Assembly (NCBI RefSeq): GCF_001429165.1
Contig: NZ_LMIR01000001.1
Coordinates: 68,342-132,341 of the forward strand
Reading direction: 5' to 3'
Origin: Agromyces sp. Root81
GTDB lineage: Bacteria > Actinomycetota > Actinomycetes > Actinomycetales > Microbacteriaceae
DNA length: 64,000 nt
Below are positions 43,812 through 51,342 of this stretch, one piece after another (positions within the stretch are counted from its first letter, which is position 1; each line of letters opens with the position of its first letter). The position numbers were made by a program, and so were the translations under genes. Under the pieces are notes generated by a model. It had not been told where the DNA came from and searched no databases. It worked only from the letters and a program-made list of their open reading frames with translations.

Positions 43812-44303
43812 ATGACCATCACCGATGCACTCGTCGACATCCCCGTCCGCCTCGACTTCGACGCGATCGTTCCGCGCTTCTCCCGCGCGGTCGCCTCACT
43901 CGACCACGCCGCCACCGCCGAACTCGACCGGGTCGGATTCGACCGGCAGCTGCGCGAGATGGTGCGGCTCCGCGCCTCGCAGATCAACGGATGCGTCTAC
44001 TGCGTCGACCTGCACTCGAAGGACGCGCGCACCGCCGGTGCGAGCGAGCAGAAGCTGCACGCCGTCGCGGTCTGGCGCGACTCGGGACTGTTCACCGCCG
44101 CGGAGCGGGCGGCCCTCAACCTCACCGAGTCGATCACGCGACTCTCGGAGACGCACGTGCCCGAGGAGGACGTCACCACGGCGACCGCGATCTTCGGCGA
44201 GGAGCGCACGGCCGCGCTCATCTCGCTCGTCATCGTGATCAACGTGTGGGACGCCATCGGCGTGACGACCCGGTGCTGGCCCGTCGCAAGGGACGCGGCC
44301 TGA
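43812..44303 (+). CDS. Carboxymuconolactone decarboxylase/AhpD-family protein
   Basis: A 163-residue alkylhydroperoxidase-D-like protein. The redox CxxC and following His are seen in [16 protein letters not shown], the usual signature. Flanking helices are MVRLRAS and [19 protein letters not shown]. It probably acts as a disulfide-dependent peroxidase or related reductant in the cytoplasm. It is divergent from the MocR regulator that likely controls it. The ATG at 43812 is preceded at 6 nt by TACTGT, so the mRNA is leaderless. It is followed 32 nt later by a VOC protein, perhaps in one transcript. Confidence 0.9.
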   Translation: MTITDALVDIPVRLDFDAIVPRFSRAVASLDHAATAELDRVGFDRQLREMVRLRASQINGCVYCVDLHSKDARTAGASEQKLHAVAVWRDSGLFTAAERAALNLTESITRLSETHVPEEDVTTATAIFGEERTAALISLVIVINVWDAIGVTTRCWPVARDAA

Positions 44304-44335
44304 CCTCGCCCGAGCCGATCTGGGAGGATGCAGGC

Positions 44336-44800
44336 ATGACGGATGCCGCGCAGCCACCGGTCCTGCAACTCCGAGTCGTCATCGAGGCGGAGGACTACGA
44401 ACGGGCCGTCGCCTTCTACCGCGACGCGCTCGGCATGCCCGAACTCATGGCCTACGCCGAGGGCGGCGACGACCGGGTGACGATCCTCGAAGCCGGACGC
44501 GCGACGATCGAGATCGCGAACCCGACGCACAAGCGCGTGATCGATGGGCTCGAAGCCGGCGGGCTCCCCAGCCAGCGCATCCGGCTCGCCTTCGAGGTGA
44601 CCGACGGTGCCGGCACGACCAGACGGCTCGCCGAGGCGGGGGCGACCGTCGTCGCCGAACCCGTCGAGACGCCATGGCGCTCGCTCAACTCACGGCTCGA
44701 TGCGCCGGCCGGGCTGCAGATCACGGTGTTCGAAGAGCTCGAAGGCTCCGAGGAGCGGGCGCTGCGCGACGGATTCGGCACGGAGGCCGAGCGCGAGTGA
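44336..44800 (+). CDS. VOC-superfamily (glyoxalase-like) protein
   Basis: A 154-residue protein with the paired beta-alpha-beta-beta-beta modules of the vicinal oxygen chelate superfamily. The first module reads LRVVIEAEDYERAVAFYRDALGM, split by ILEAGRATIEIANP; the second is IRLAFEVTDGAGTTRRLAEAGA through GLQITVFEEL. A metal site is plausible (Glu in ITVFEEL) but the substrate is unknown. GGGAGG precedes the ATG. It lies downstream of the AhpD-like gene and converges on the YchJ-like gene. Confidence 0.85.
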   Translation: MTDAAQPPVLQLRVVIEAEDYERAVAFYRDALGMPELMAYAEGGDDRVTILEAGRATIEIANPTHKRVIDGLEAGGLPSQRIRLAFEVTDGAGTTRRLAEAGATVVAEPVETPWRSLNSRLDAPAGLQITVFEELEGSEERALRDGFGTEAERE

Positions 44801-44815
44801 AGGTCCTGCCCCGAG

Positions 44816-45226
44816 TCAGAGCTCGCCGTCGACGTAGAACCAGCGACCGCCCGCGCGGGTGAAGCGGCTCAGCTCGTGGAGGACGCCGCGCTCGTCACCG
44901 GAACGGTAGGAGGCGCGGAACTCGACGGTGCCGTCGCGGTCGAACGGCCCGCCGCGCGCGGTGCCCAGGATGTCGAGGCGATACCACCGCGTCTCCGGAT
45001 CGAGCTCGAGGGAATCGGGCCGCGTGTCCGGGTGCCAGCTTGCTCGGAGGTACGCGGCATCGCCGACCGCGAAGGCCGTGTAGCGCGAGCGCATGAGCGC
45101 CGCGGCGGTGGGCGCATCGGAGTCGCCTGCGAGCAGTGGGCCGCAGCACTGCCCGAAGACGTCGCCGCTGAGGCACGGGCACCGCTCGTCGGCGGCCGGA
45201 CGGGGTGGGGGAGCGGCGGTCGGCAT
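44816..45226 (-). CDS. YchJ-family (UPF0225) protein with SEC-C motif
   Basis: A 136-residue protein with an N-terminal zinc-binding SEC-C motif (CPCLSGDVFGQCCGP) followed by the NTF2-like YchJ domain (LMRSRYTAFAVGDAAYL, VEFRASYRS, GRWFYVDGEL). The family is widespread and uncharacterised; the SEC-C motif suggests protein or nucleic-acid binding. The ATG at 45226 has GGGAGG directly upstream. Confidence 0.9.
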   Translation of the reverse strand: MPTAAPPPRPAADERCPCLSGDVFGQCCGPLLAGDSDAPTAAALMRSRYTAFAVGDAAYLRASWHPDTRPDSLELDPETRWYRLDILGTARGGPFDRDGTVEFRASYRSGDERGVLHELSRFTRAGGRWFYVDGEL

Positions 45227-45268
45227 CCTCCCAGTATCGCGGCCCTGGGTGGCCGTCCCCATGGTCTG

Positions 45269-45345
45269 CACAGGAAGAAATGAGGAACTCTTCAGAATCT
45301 CGGGGCAGAGTGGCTGACTTGTGCCCTCGCTCGGGGGCGTCCCCC
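45269..45345 (+). promoter_or_regulatory. Upstream element of transglycosylase gene 3
   Basis: CACAGGA at 45269, the GAGG-to-TGGC 33-bp block at 45282-45314, ACTT, and a small GGGGG/CCCCC hairpin (45333-45345). This is the same order and spacing as before paralogue 2, 12 kb away. Confidence 0.5.
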
Positions 45346-45371
45346 AACCTGATCCGAGCACCCCAGAACCT

Positions 45372-46211
45372 ATGCGAAACGAACTCACTCCTCCCGAAAC
45401 CGCAACCGCCCCCGAAACCCAGCACCAGCACCCGCGCCGCAGCATCCGCAAGCGCCGCATCGGCCGGAAACGACTCATCGCCGCCGGTGCGATCGTCGCC
45501 GCCGGCCTGATCGTCGGCACCGGCTTCACGGTGCAGTCGGCCATCTCGACCCAGGCGAGCATCGACGAGACGACCGCGCTCGCCGAATCGACGGGCATCC
45601 GTCACGAGCAGCTCGGCGCCTACAGTGCGATCGCCGAGGCGCGCACGCGCAACAGCGCGCAGGACACCCTCACGGTGGCCAGCGCCACGCTCGCCGCAGT
45701 CGACGGCAAGGTCGACTCCAGTGGGCTCGCGGCATCCGTCGCCTCGCTCGGCGAGTACGAGCGCCTCCCGCTCGACTCGATCGTCGACCTCACGAAGCAG
45801 ACCCGCGCCGAGACCGAGAAGGCCACCGCCGCTGCCGCCGAGTACGACCGTGTGAAGGCCGAACAGGCCGCCGCAGCCGCCGCGGCGCTCGCGCAGGCGA
45901 ACACGCCCGACGGGGCACGTGCCACGGCGCGATCGCTCGCCGCTTCGAAGTACGGCTGGAACGAGTCGCAGTTCCAGTGCCTGAACCAGCTCTGGCAGAA
46001 GGAGTCCAGCTGGTCGTACACGGCCTACAACGCCTCGAGCGGTGCCACCGGCATTCCGCAGTCACTGCCCGGCAGCAAGATGGCGTCGGCCGGTTCCGAT
46101 TGGCAGACGAACGCCGCGACCCAGATCAGCTGGGGCCTCGACTACATCGCGCGCGGGTACGGCACGCCGTGCAACGCATGGTCGCACTCGCAGTCGATGA
46201 ACTGGTACTGA
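45372..46211 (+). CDS. Membrane-anchored lytic-transglycosylase-like protein, paralogue 3
   Basis: A 279-residue third member of the family at 32041 and 33135. A basic N-terminus (RRSIRKRRIGRKR) and anchor (LIAAGAIVAAGLIVGTGF) precede the helical region, an Ala-rich coil, and the lysozyme-like domain with Glu in WQKESSWS, TGIPQSLPGSKMASAG, WGLDYIARGYGTP and terminal WY. It lacks the Pro-rich linker of the other two. The ATG at 45372 aligns with that of paralogue 2; 51 nt of open frame upstream overlaps the conserved leader and is not coding. Confidence 0.85.
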   Translation: MRNELTPPETATAPETQHQHPRRSIRKRRIGRKRLIAAGAIVAAGLIVGTGFTVQSAISTQASIDETTALAESTGIRHEQLGAYSAIAEARTRNSAQDTLTVASATLAAVDGKVDSSGLAASVASLGEYERLPLDSIVDLTKQTRAETEKATAAAAEYDRVKAEQAAAAAAALAQANTPDGARATARSLAASKYGWNESQFQCLNQLWQKESSWSYTAYNASSGATGIPQSLPGSKMASAGSDWQTNAATQISWGLDYIARGYGTPCNAWSHSQSMNWY

Positions 46212-46278
46212 CCCCGGGGTATCTCGCGTAGGGTTGCCCGCACGAGGCCGCCCAGGCCTCCGACCAAAGGGCAAATCC

Positions 46279-46422
46279 ATGTCAGACAAGTCGCCGAAGA
46301 AGTCGTCGTCCAAGACGGCGGCGAGCAAGACCCTCAAAGAGAAGCGCGCCGACAAGAAGGCGAAGGTCGAGCAGCGCGCAGGCAGCGACGCCGTGACCGA
46401 GGCGACGCACCGCAAGCGCTGA
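46279..46422 (+). CDS. Small highly basic protein
   Basis: A 47-residue Lys/Ser/Ala-rich protein (MSDKSPKKSSSKTAASKTLK, then EKRADKKAKVEQR, ending THRKR). Similar short basic proteins occur across Microbacteriaceae as uncharacterised genes; nucleic-acid binding is possible from charge alone. AAAGGG is 8 nt before the ATG. A strong hairpin follows the stop, marking a complete transcription unit. Confidence 0.65.
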   Translation: MSDKSPKKSSSKTAASKTLKEKRADKKAKVEQRAGSDAVTEATHRKR

Positions 46423-46428
46423 GCCGAA

Positions 46429-46475
46429 GCGACGCCCGAGCGGAGCGATGGGTTCCATCGCCCGCCGGGCGTCGC
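46429..46475. terminator. Bidirectional terminator after the small basic gene
   Basis: Inverted repeat with perfect 10-bp outer arms (46429-46438 and 46466-46475) and a 7-bp inner stem, between convergent genes. Confidence 0.7.
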
Positions 46476-46493
46476 GAACGTTCGGAACGGCGG

Positions 46494-46787
46494 TCAGATC
46501 GTCCGCGGATCGAGCAGGCCGGCCCGATCGGGGTGCCGGTCGAACCACTCGCCCACGTACCAGCAGCTCGGCACGATACGCCGGGCCGAGTTCGCCTCGA
46601 CGTCGTCGGCCGCGAACTCGACGAGCTCGCCCGCCAGGCCGCTGCCGCGATAGGGCGGATTCGTGAACGTGCGGGTGAATGCGACGGCATCGCCGAGCTC
46701 CCGGTAGTCGAGCACGCTCGCGATGTCGCCGTCGACCCGCAACACGTATCGGCGGGCGTCGGGTTCGTGACTGAGTTCCTTGTGCAC
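46494..46787 (-). CDS. Small GNAT-like N-acetyltransferase
   Basis: A 97-residue protein of the compact YjdJ/Gcn5-related type. It has VLDYRELGDAVAFTRTFTNP, then YRGSGLAGELVEFAADD (acetyl-CoA loop RGSGLA) and RRIVPSCWYVGEWFDRHP as the diagnostic C-terminus. It is half the size of ordinary GNAT enzymes, as expected for this subgroup. The GTG at 46787 is chosen because TAGCCT stands 7 nt upstream. The substrate is unknown. Confidence 0.82.
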   Translation of the reverse strand: MHKELSHEPDARRYVLRVDGDIASVLDYRELGDAVAFTRTFTNPPYRGSGLAGELVEFAADDVEANSARRIVPSCWYVGEWFDRHPDRAGLLDPRTI

Positions 46788-46812
46788 GAGGATCAGGCTA
46801 CGCCGCGACGAC

Positions 46813-47184
46813 TCAGTGTCCGCGGAGGCGCTCGAGGTCGCGCCGTTCGCGCTTGGTCGGCCGGCCGGCACCGCGGTCGCGCACCGCGACGACCGCGACG
46901 GTCTCGCGCGGCGGCGGGGGAGGCGTGCGGTCCTCGACCGCGGTCGCGGCGACCGCCGCTGAGACGCGCTTGACGAGCGTCTGCCGCACGACGAGCATGC
47001 GGTCGAACCCGTCGATGCGCACGCGCACCTCGTCTCCGGGGCGCACGGACTGCGCAGCCTTCGCCCGCTCGCCGTTCACTCGCACATGTCCGGCGCGGCA
47101 TGCCGCGGTGGCCGCGGATCGCGTCTTGAACTGCCGCACCGCCCAGAGCCAGGCGTCGACGCGCACGGGGGACTCGCCGTTCAT
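46813..47184 (-). CDS. S4-domain RNA-binding protein (Hsp15-like)
   Basis: A 123-residue protein starting with an S4 RNA-binding domain (VRVDAWLWAVRQFKTRSAATAACRAG split around VRVNGERAKAAQSVRPGDEVRV), followed by a basic tail (GRPTKRERRDLERLRGH) as in heat-shock protein 15. Hsp15 rescues stalled large ribosomal subunits with attached peptidyl-tRNA. The start is the ATG at 47184. Confidence 0.88.
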   Translation of the reverse strand: MNGESPVRVDAWLWAVRQFKTRSAATAACRAGHVRVNGERAKAAQSVRPGDEVRVRIDGFDRMLVVRQTLVKRVSAAVAATAVEDRTPPPPPRETVAVVAVRDRGAGRPTKRERRDLERLRGH

Positions 47185-47242
47185 GCCATCAGCCTACGGC
47201 TGCGGCGCCGCGCGCCGACCGATCGTGCGTCATGCTGGACTC

Positions 47243-47692
47243 ATGAGCGGTGCGAGCGGCGACGAATGGGTCGTGGGCCCCGACGGATCCAAGTACTGGG
47301 GACGGTACGGGGCCGCGGGCCTGCTCGTCGTGAGCCCCGATGCCGAGGTGCTCCTGCAGCATCGGGCGCTGTGGAGCCACTTCGGCGGCACCTGGGGCAT
47401 GCCGGGTGGTGCACGGCACGAACACGAGAGCGCGGTCGAGGCCGCCGTCAGGGAGGCCGGCGAAGAGGCCGGCGTGCCGCCGAGGCTCCTGGAGGTGCGG
47501 TTCAGCTCCGTCCTCGACCTCGGCTACTGGTCGTACACGACGGTCGTCGCGGATGCCTCCGAACGTTTCGAGCCCGTCGTCAACGACCCCGAGAGCATCG
47601 AGCTGCGCTGGATCGCGGTCGACCGGGTCGGGGAGCTGCCGCTGCATCCGCGATTCGCCGAAGCATGGTCCGCCCTCGCCGCCCGGCTCTGA
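47243..47692 (+). CDS. NUDIX hydrolase
   Basis: A 149-residue NUDIX protein. The Nudix box begins GGARHEHESAVEAAVREAGE and continues EAGV, giving the REAGEE core with the metal-binding glutamates. It opens with KYWGRYGAAGLLVVSPDAEV, typical of an actinobacterial subgroup. It hydrolyses a nucleoside diphosphate linked to another moiety; the substrate is not identifiable. The ATG at 47243 is divergent from the S4-domain gene. Confidence 0.88.
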   Translation: MSGASGDEWVVGPDGSKYWGRYGAAGLLVVSPDAEVLLQHRALWSHFGGTWGMPGGARHEHESAVEAAVREAGEEAGVPPRLLEVRFSSVLDLGYWSYTTVVADASERFEPVVNDPESIELRWIAVDRVGELPLHPRFAEAWSALAARL

Positions 47693-47808
47693 CCGACGCC
47701 TCCCGCTTCAGTCGCGGCCCCGTGTCGCGGGTGCGATCACGGCGCGGAAGACGAGACACACGATGAGCGGACACCTGGCCGCGATCCACGGATCGATAGG
47801 ATCGAGAC

Positions 47809-48432
47809 GTGGCTGGGGAGCGCTCGGGGGAGGCTGGTTCGGAGATCTGGACGATCCCGAACATCCTCAGCATGCTCCGACTCGCACTCGTGCCGGTGTT
47901 CCTCGTCTTCATCGTCCGCGGCGACTACGTGGTCTCGCTCGTCGTGCTCATCGTCGCGAGCCTGACCGACCTGCTCGACGGCTACCTCGCGCGTCGACTC
48001 GGGCAGGTCACGCGTCTGGGGCAACTGCTCGATCCCGCCGCCGACCGGCTGTACATCTTCGCCGCGCTCGTCGGCCTCGCCGCGCAGGGCCTCGTTCCAT
48101 GGTGGATCGTCGTCGTCATCGTCGCCCGCGACGTCTTCCTGCTCGTGCTCGGGGTCGTGCTCGCCAACCACGGATTCGGGCCGTTGCCCGTGCATCAACT
48201 CGGCAAGGTCGCCACGTTCGCGTTGTTCTTCGGCCTGCCGGTGATCATGCTCGGGCTCGCGTTCCCTGCCGTCGCCGCCATCAGTCAGCCGGTCGGCTGG
48301 GCGATCACCCTCTGGGGTGCGTTCCTGTACTGGTGGGCGGGCATCATCTACGCGATCGAGACCGCTCGCGTCATCCGCATTCCGCGGGTGGCGGACGAGC
48401 CTCGATCGGATACGCTGGAACAGGGAGGTTAG
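47809..48432 (+). CDS. pgsA: CDP-alcohol phosphatidyltransferase (phosphatidylglycerophosphate synthase type)
   Basis: A 207-residue membrane enzyme with about five transmembrane segments. The catalytic CDP-alcohol signature D-x2-DG-x2-AR-x8-G-x3-D-x3-D is intact (DLLDGYLARRLG, then LGQLLDPAADRL). It makes phosphatidylglycerophosphate or a related anionic lipid from CDP-diacylglycerol. In mycobacteria the homologous gene also lies just before garA. The start is a GTG at 47809 with TAGGAT 6 nt upstream (leaderless). The stop lies 1 nt before the garA GTG, so they are co-transcribed. Confidence 0.88.
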   Translation: MAGERSGEAGSEIWTIPNILSMLRLALVPVFLVFIVRGDYVVSLVVLIVASLTDLLDGYLARRLGQVTRLGQLLDPAADRLYIFAALVGLAAQGLVPWWIVVVIVARDVFLLVLGVVLANHGFGPLPVHQLGKVATFALFFGLPVIMLGLAFPAVAAISQPVGWAITLWGAFLYWWAGIIYAIETARVIRIPRVADEPRSDTLEQGG

Positions 48433-48433
48433 T

Positions 48434-48955
48434 GTGGCGGATTCCGACAACACTCAGGCCGGCGGTACTGACAAGGCCGGGGGTGAACCGTCGACGACCA
48501 CGTCGACGCAAGCCTCCGTCGACGGTGCCACCGACACGACCATCGGCTTCAGCCGTGAGACGGCGGCGCAGCTGAGCGCGCTCGACGCCGACGTCACGGC
48601 CGAAGAGCACGAGGCGATCGCCGCGCTGCCCTCGGGGTCGGCGCTGCTCATCGTGCGCCGCGGTCCGAACAGCGGCGCACGGTTCCTGCTCGACACCGAT
48701 GTCACGGTCGTCGGCCGGCACCCCGATGCCGACATCTTCCTCGACGACGTCACCGTCTCCCGCAAGCACGCGGAATTCGTGCGGCATCGCTCCGCGTTCG
48801 AAGTGCGCGACCTCAGCTCGCTGAACGGCACGTACTACGACGGAGTGCGCATCGAGACGGCGCTCCTGAGCGATGGGGCGGAGGTGCAGATCGGCAAGTT
48901 CCGTCTCACCTTCTACGCCTCGCGACGCGACCTGGCTCCGGTGGCGAGCGAATAG
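48434..48955 (+). CDS. garA: FHA-domain metabolic regulator GarA/OdhI
   Basis: A 173-residue protein. The N-terminal disordered tail contains TDTTIGF, matching the [E/D]TTxxF phosphorylation site of GarA/OdhI. The FHA domain (about residues 78-155) has VVGRHPDADIFLDDVTVSRKH and LSSLNGTYYDG. Unphosphorylated, such proteins inhibit 2-oxoglutarate dehydrogenase and adjust glutamate enzymes. PknG/PknA/B/L-type kinases switch them off. GGGAGG precedes the GTG at 48434. It is followed, with a 1-bp overlap, by ftsR. A PASTA kinase is encoded at 63955 in this window. Confidence 0.9.
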   Translation: MADSDNTQAGGTDKAGGEPSTTTSTQASVDGATDTTIGFSRETAAQLSALDADVTAEEHEAIAALPSGSALLIVRRGPNSGARFLLDTDVTVVGRHPDADIFLDDVTVSRKHAEFVRHRSAFEVRDLSSLNGTYYDGVRIETALLSDGAEVQIGKFRLTFYASRRDLAPVASE

Positions 48956-49647
48956 TGTCGGCTCCCGCTGCGTCCACGCGCGCGAGCGGCCAGGCGCCAC
49001 TTCTGGGCATCGGTCAGGTGCTCGCACGGCTTCAGCCCGAGTTCCCCGAGCTGACGCCGTCGAAGCTGCGCTTCCTCGAAGAACAACGTCTCGTCTCCCC
49101 GGCCCGCACCGCGGCCGGGTATCGCAAGTTCTCGACGGCCGACGTCGAGCGCATCACGGTCGTGCTCTCCATGCAGCGCGACCACTATCTTCCGCTGAAG
49201 GTGATCCGCACGCACCTCGAGGCGATCGACGCCGGCGAGACCCCTGCGCTGCCCGGGGCGACGAGCGCAGCGGCGTTCCTCGCCGGTGCGCGCAGATTCC
49301 GACGCGACGAACTCATCGCCCAGGCCGGGGCCACAGCCGCCCTGCTCGGTGACGCGGTCTCGGCCTCGCTCCTGCCCGCCGCGGAGTACTACGGCGACGA
49401 GGCGCTCGGCGTGCTCCGCTCGCTCGTCGCGCTCCGCGAGGTCGGCATCGAGCCGCGACACCTTCGCGGCGTGCGTGCGGCTGCCGAGCGCGAAGCCGCC
49501 CTCGTCGAACGTGCGATCGCGCCATCGCGGCGAGCCGATGCCGCCGACAAGGCGCGCGCCGCCGAACGCGGCCTCGAACTCGCGCAGCATCTCGAGGCTG
49601 TGCATTCGAGCGTCGTACGGGCCTCGCTCGGCCGACTCGCACGTTGA
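48955..49647 (+). CDS. ftsR: MerR-family regulator FtsR
   Basis: A 230-residue MerR-type protein with winged helix (LLGIGQVLARLQPEFPELTP, SKLRFLEEQRLVSPARTAAG, YRKFSTADVERI) and a long helical C-terminal half. It corresponds to Mycobacterium Rv1828 and Corynebacterium FtsR, which activates the division gene ftsZ and always follows garA. The GTG start shares one base with the garA stop (TAGTG), so they are translated together. Confidence 0.87.
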   Translation: MSAPAASTRASGQAPLLGIGQVLARLQPEFPELTPSKLRFLEEQRLVSPARTAAGYRKFSTADVERITVVLSMQRDHYLPLKVIRTHLEAIDAGETPALPGATSAAAFLAGARRFRRDELIAQAGATAALLGDAVSASLLPAAEYYGDEALGVLRSLVALREVGIEPRHLRGVRAAAEREAALVERAIAPSRRADAADKARAAERGLELAQHLEAVHSSVVRASLGRLAR

Positions 49648-49681
49648 TCTCGCGACACGCCGTGACGTTCGGCCGGATGTG

Positions 49682-49711
49682 TTCGACAGAGCCTGCTGCC
49701 GTCGGTAGCGT
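49682..49711 (+). promoter_or_regulatory. Candidate promoter for the second MerR gene
   Basis: TTCGAC (49682-49687) and TAGCGT (49706-49711) with an 18-bp spacer, 47 nt before the start codon at 49759. The spacer gene found here in mycobacteria (a bifunctional nuclease, Rv1829) is absent. Confidence 0.4.
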
Positions 49712-49758
49712 GGAACTCGCGTCGACGGGGTGCCGGCGGAGAGTGAGGGGCGAATCGG

Positions 49759-50313
49759 ATGAGTGAGCTCGACCGGACTCCACGCTCGCGCTACGACCTC
49801 GGGCTGCTCTTCACCGACGGCATGCCCGAGCACGACGATGCCACCGGGTATCGCGGTGCGATCGCGGCTCGAGCGGCGGGAATCAGCTATCGACAGCTCG
49901 ACTACTGGGCGCGTACGCAGCTCGTCGAGCCCACGGTGCGCAGCGCCGCCGGATCCGGTTCGCAGCGCCTGTACGGGTTCCGCGACATCCTCGTGCTGAA
50001 GCTCGTGAAGCGACTTCTCGACACCGGCATCTCGCTGCAGCAGATCAGAACCGCCGTGACCCAGCTCCGCGAGGCGGGCATCGACGATCTCGCGCAGACG
50101 ACGCTCATGAGCGACGGCGCGAGCGTCTACCTCTGCACCTCAGACGACGAGGTCATCGATCTCGTGAACCGCGGCCAGGGCGTGTTCGGCATCGCCGTCG
50201 GCAAGGTGCTGCGCGAGGTCGAGTCGACGCTCGTCGAGATCGACACGCAGCCGGCCGACCCGATGGACGAGCTCGCCGCGCGTCGCGGTGAACGTTCGCG
50301 CAAGATCTCCTGA
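49759..50313 (+). CDS. MerR-family regulator (Rv1830-like)
   Basis: A 184-residue regulator with the MerR DNA-binding domain (IAARAAGISYRQLDYWARTQLV, then GSGSQRLYGFRDILVLKLVK) and a C-terminal part with VYLCTSDDEVIDLVNRGQGVFGIAV. In mycobacteria the homologue closes the same garA-ftsR gene cluster. Targets are not known from sequence. The ATG at 49759 has a GGAGAGTGAGGGG stretch upstream. A terminator lies 22 nt after the stop. Confidence 0.88.
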   Translation: MSELDRTPRSRYDLGLLFTDGMPEHDDATGYRGAIAARAAGISYRQLDYWARTQLVEPTVRSAAGSGSQRLYGFRDILVLKLVKRLLDTGISLQQIRTAVTQLREAGIDDLAQTTLMSDGASVYLCTSDDEVIDLVNRGQGVFGIAVGKVLREVESTLVEIDTQPADPMDELAARRGERSRKIS

Positions 50314-50334
50314 GCCGCGACCAGCGCGGCTGAA

Positions 50335-50365
50335 GGCGCCGTCACGGGCCCTCGTCGACGGCGCC
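50335..50365. terminator. Terminator between merR and the ParA-like gene
   Basis: Perfect 9-bp inverted repeat (50335-50343 and 50357-50365) with a 13-nt loop, between two convergent genes. Confidence 0.6.
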
Positions 50366-50421
50366 CCCGGGGTCGATCGTCCACGTGCTCATGCTGCGCG
50401 GCAGCATGCCCGAACGGCGGC

Positions 50422-51255
50422 TCAGACCGCGGTCGTCGGTGCTTCGAGCGGCGCGCCCGCGAACTCGCCGATGCGAGCGGTGCGGAGCACCCGCTCGAGC
50501 AGCTGGTCGAAGTTCGACGACATCTCCTCAGCGCTCTCGCCGGGCCACATGTGCAGCGGCTTCGCGGCGCCCTGCGCCTGCTGGAGCGACGTGCGCTCTG
50601 GGAGCTGCGGCGAGAGCACGAGCGGGCCGAACATGTCGCGCAGTTCCTTGATGCGGAACTGGTGCTCGAGGGACTGCACGCGTGCACGGTTCACGATGAT
50701 GCCGAGCGGCTGGAGTCGCGGCGAGAGGCCACGCCGGATCTCCTCGATCGCGCGGAGCGCGCGGTCGGCGGCCGCCACAGAGAAGAGCCCCGGCTCGGTC
50801 ACCACGGCGACGCGGTCGCTCGCGGCCCACGCGGTGCGGGTCAGTGCGTTCAGCGACGGTGCGCAGTCGATCAGCACGAGCTCGTAGTCGGCCTCGACGT
50901 TGGCGAGCGCCTCCTCGAGCTTCCAGATGTCGCGGATCGACGGGTGCGGCCCGTCGAAGTTGATCGCCGACGGGCTGCCGATCATGACGTCGATCGTCGA
51001 CTGCGGATTCGAACGCGCCCATCCGCTCGGTGCGATCGCGGAACGCACGATCTTCTCCTTGGGGGAGGCGAGCACATCGGCGACGTTGAGATGACCGGCG
51101 ACCTGGATGTCCATGCCGGTCGAGACGTCGGATTGGGGATCGAGATCGACCACGAGGGTGCGGACGCCGCGCGCGAACGCCGCAGACGCCAGCCCGAGGG
51201 TGACGGTGGTCTTCCCGACACCGCCCTTCAGAGAACTGACGCTGAGTACGTGCAC
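50422..51255 (-). CDS. ParA-family ATPase
   Basis: A 277-residue ParA/MinD-type ATPase: deviant Walker A SLKGGVGKTTVTLG at the N-terminus, DLDPQSDVSTGM, and LVLIDCAPSLNALT as Walker B. No ParB gene or centromere-like repeats are nearby, so this is an orphan positioning ATPase, not the chromosomal parA. The start is a GTG at 51255. It is divergent from pyruvate carboxylase. Confidence 0.87.
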   Translation of the reverse strand: MHVLSVSSLKGGVGKTTVTLGLASAAFARGVRTLVVDLDPQSDVSTGMDIQVAGHLNVADVLASPKEKIVRSAIAPSGWARSNPQSTIDVMIGSPSAINFDGPHPSIRDIWKLEEALANVEADYELVLIDCAPSLNALTRTAWAASDRVAVVTEPGLFSVAAADRALRAIEEIRRGLSPRLQPLGIIVNRARVQSLEHQFRIKELRDMFGPLVLSPQLPERTSLQQAQGAAKPLHMWPGESAEEMSSNFDQLLERVLRTARIGEFAGAPLEAPTTAV

Positions 51256-51342
51256 GAACAGATACGTTACCTTTACTACTCGGGCGATACCTAAACGTTC
51301 GCTGTGCGCCACGCTCACCTGCTGTCCGTCTGAAAGGTCTGC

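Noticed and set aside
46234-46278. N-terminal extension of the small basic protein.
   Set aside because: The ATG at 46279 has the ribosome site; upstream residues are unlike the basic body of the protein.
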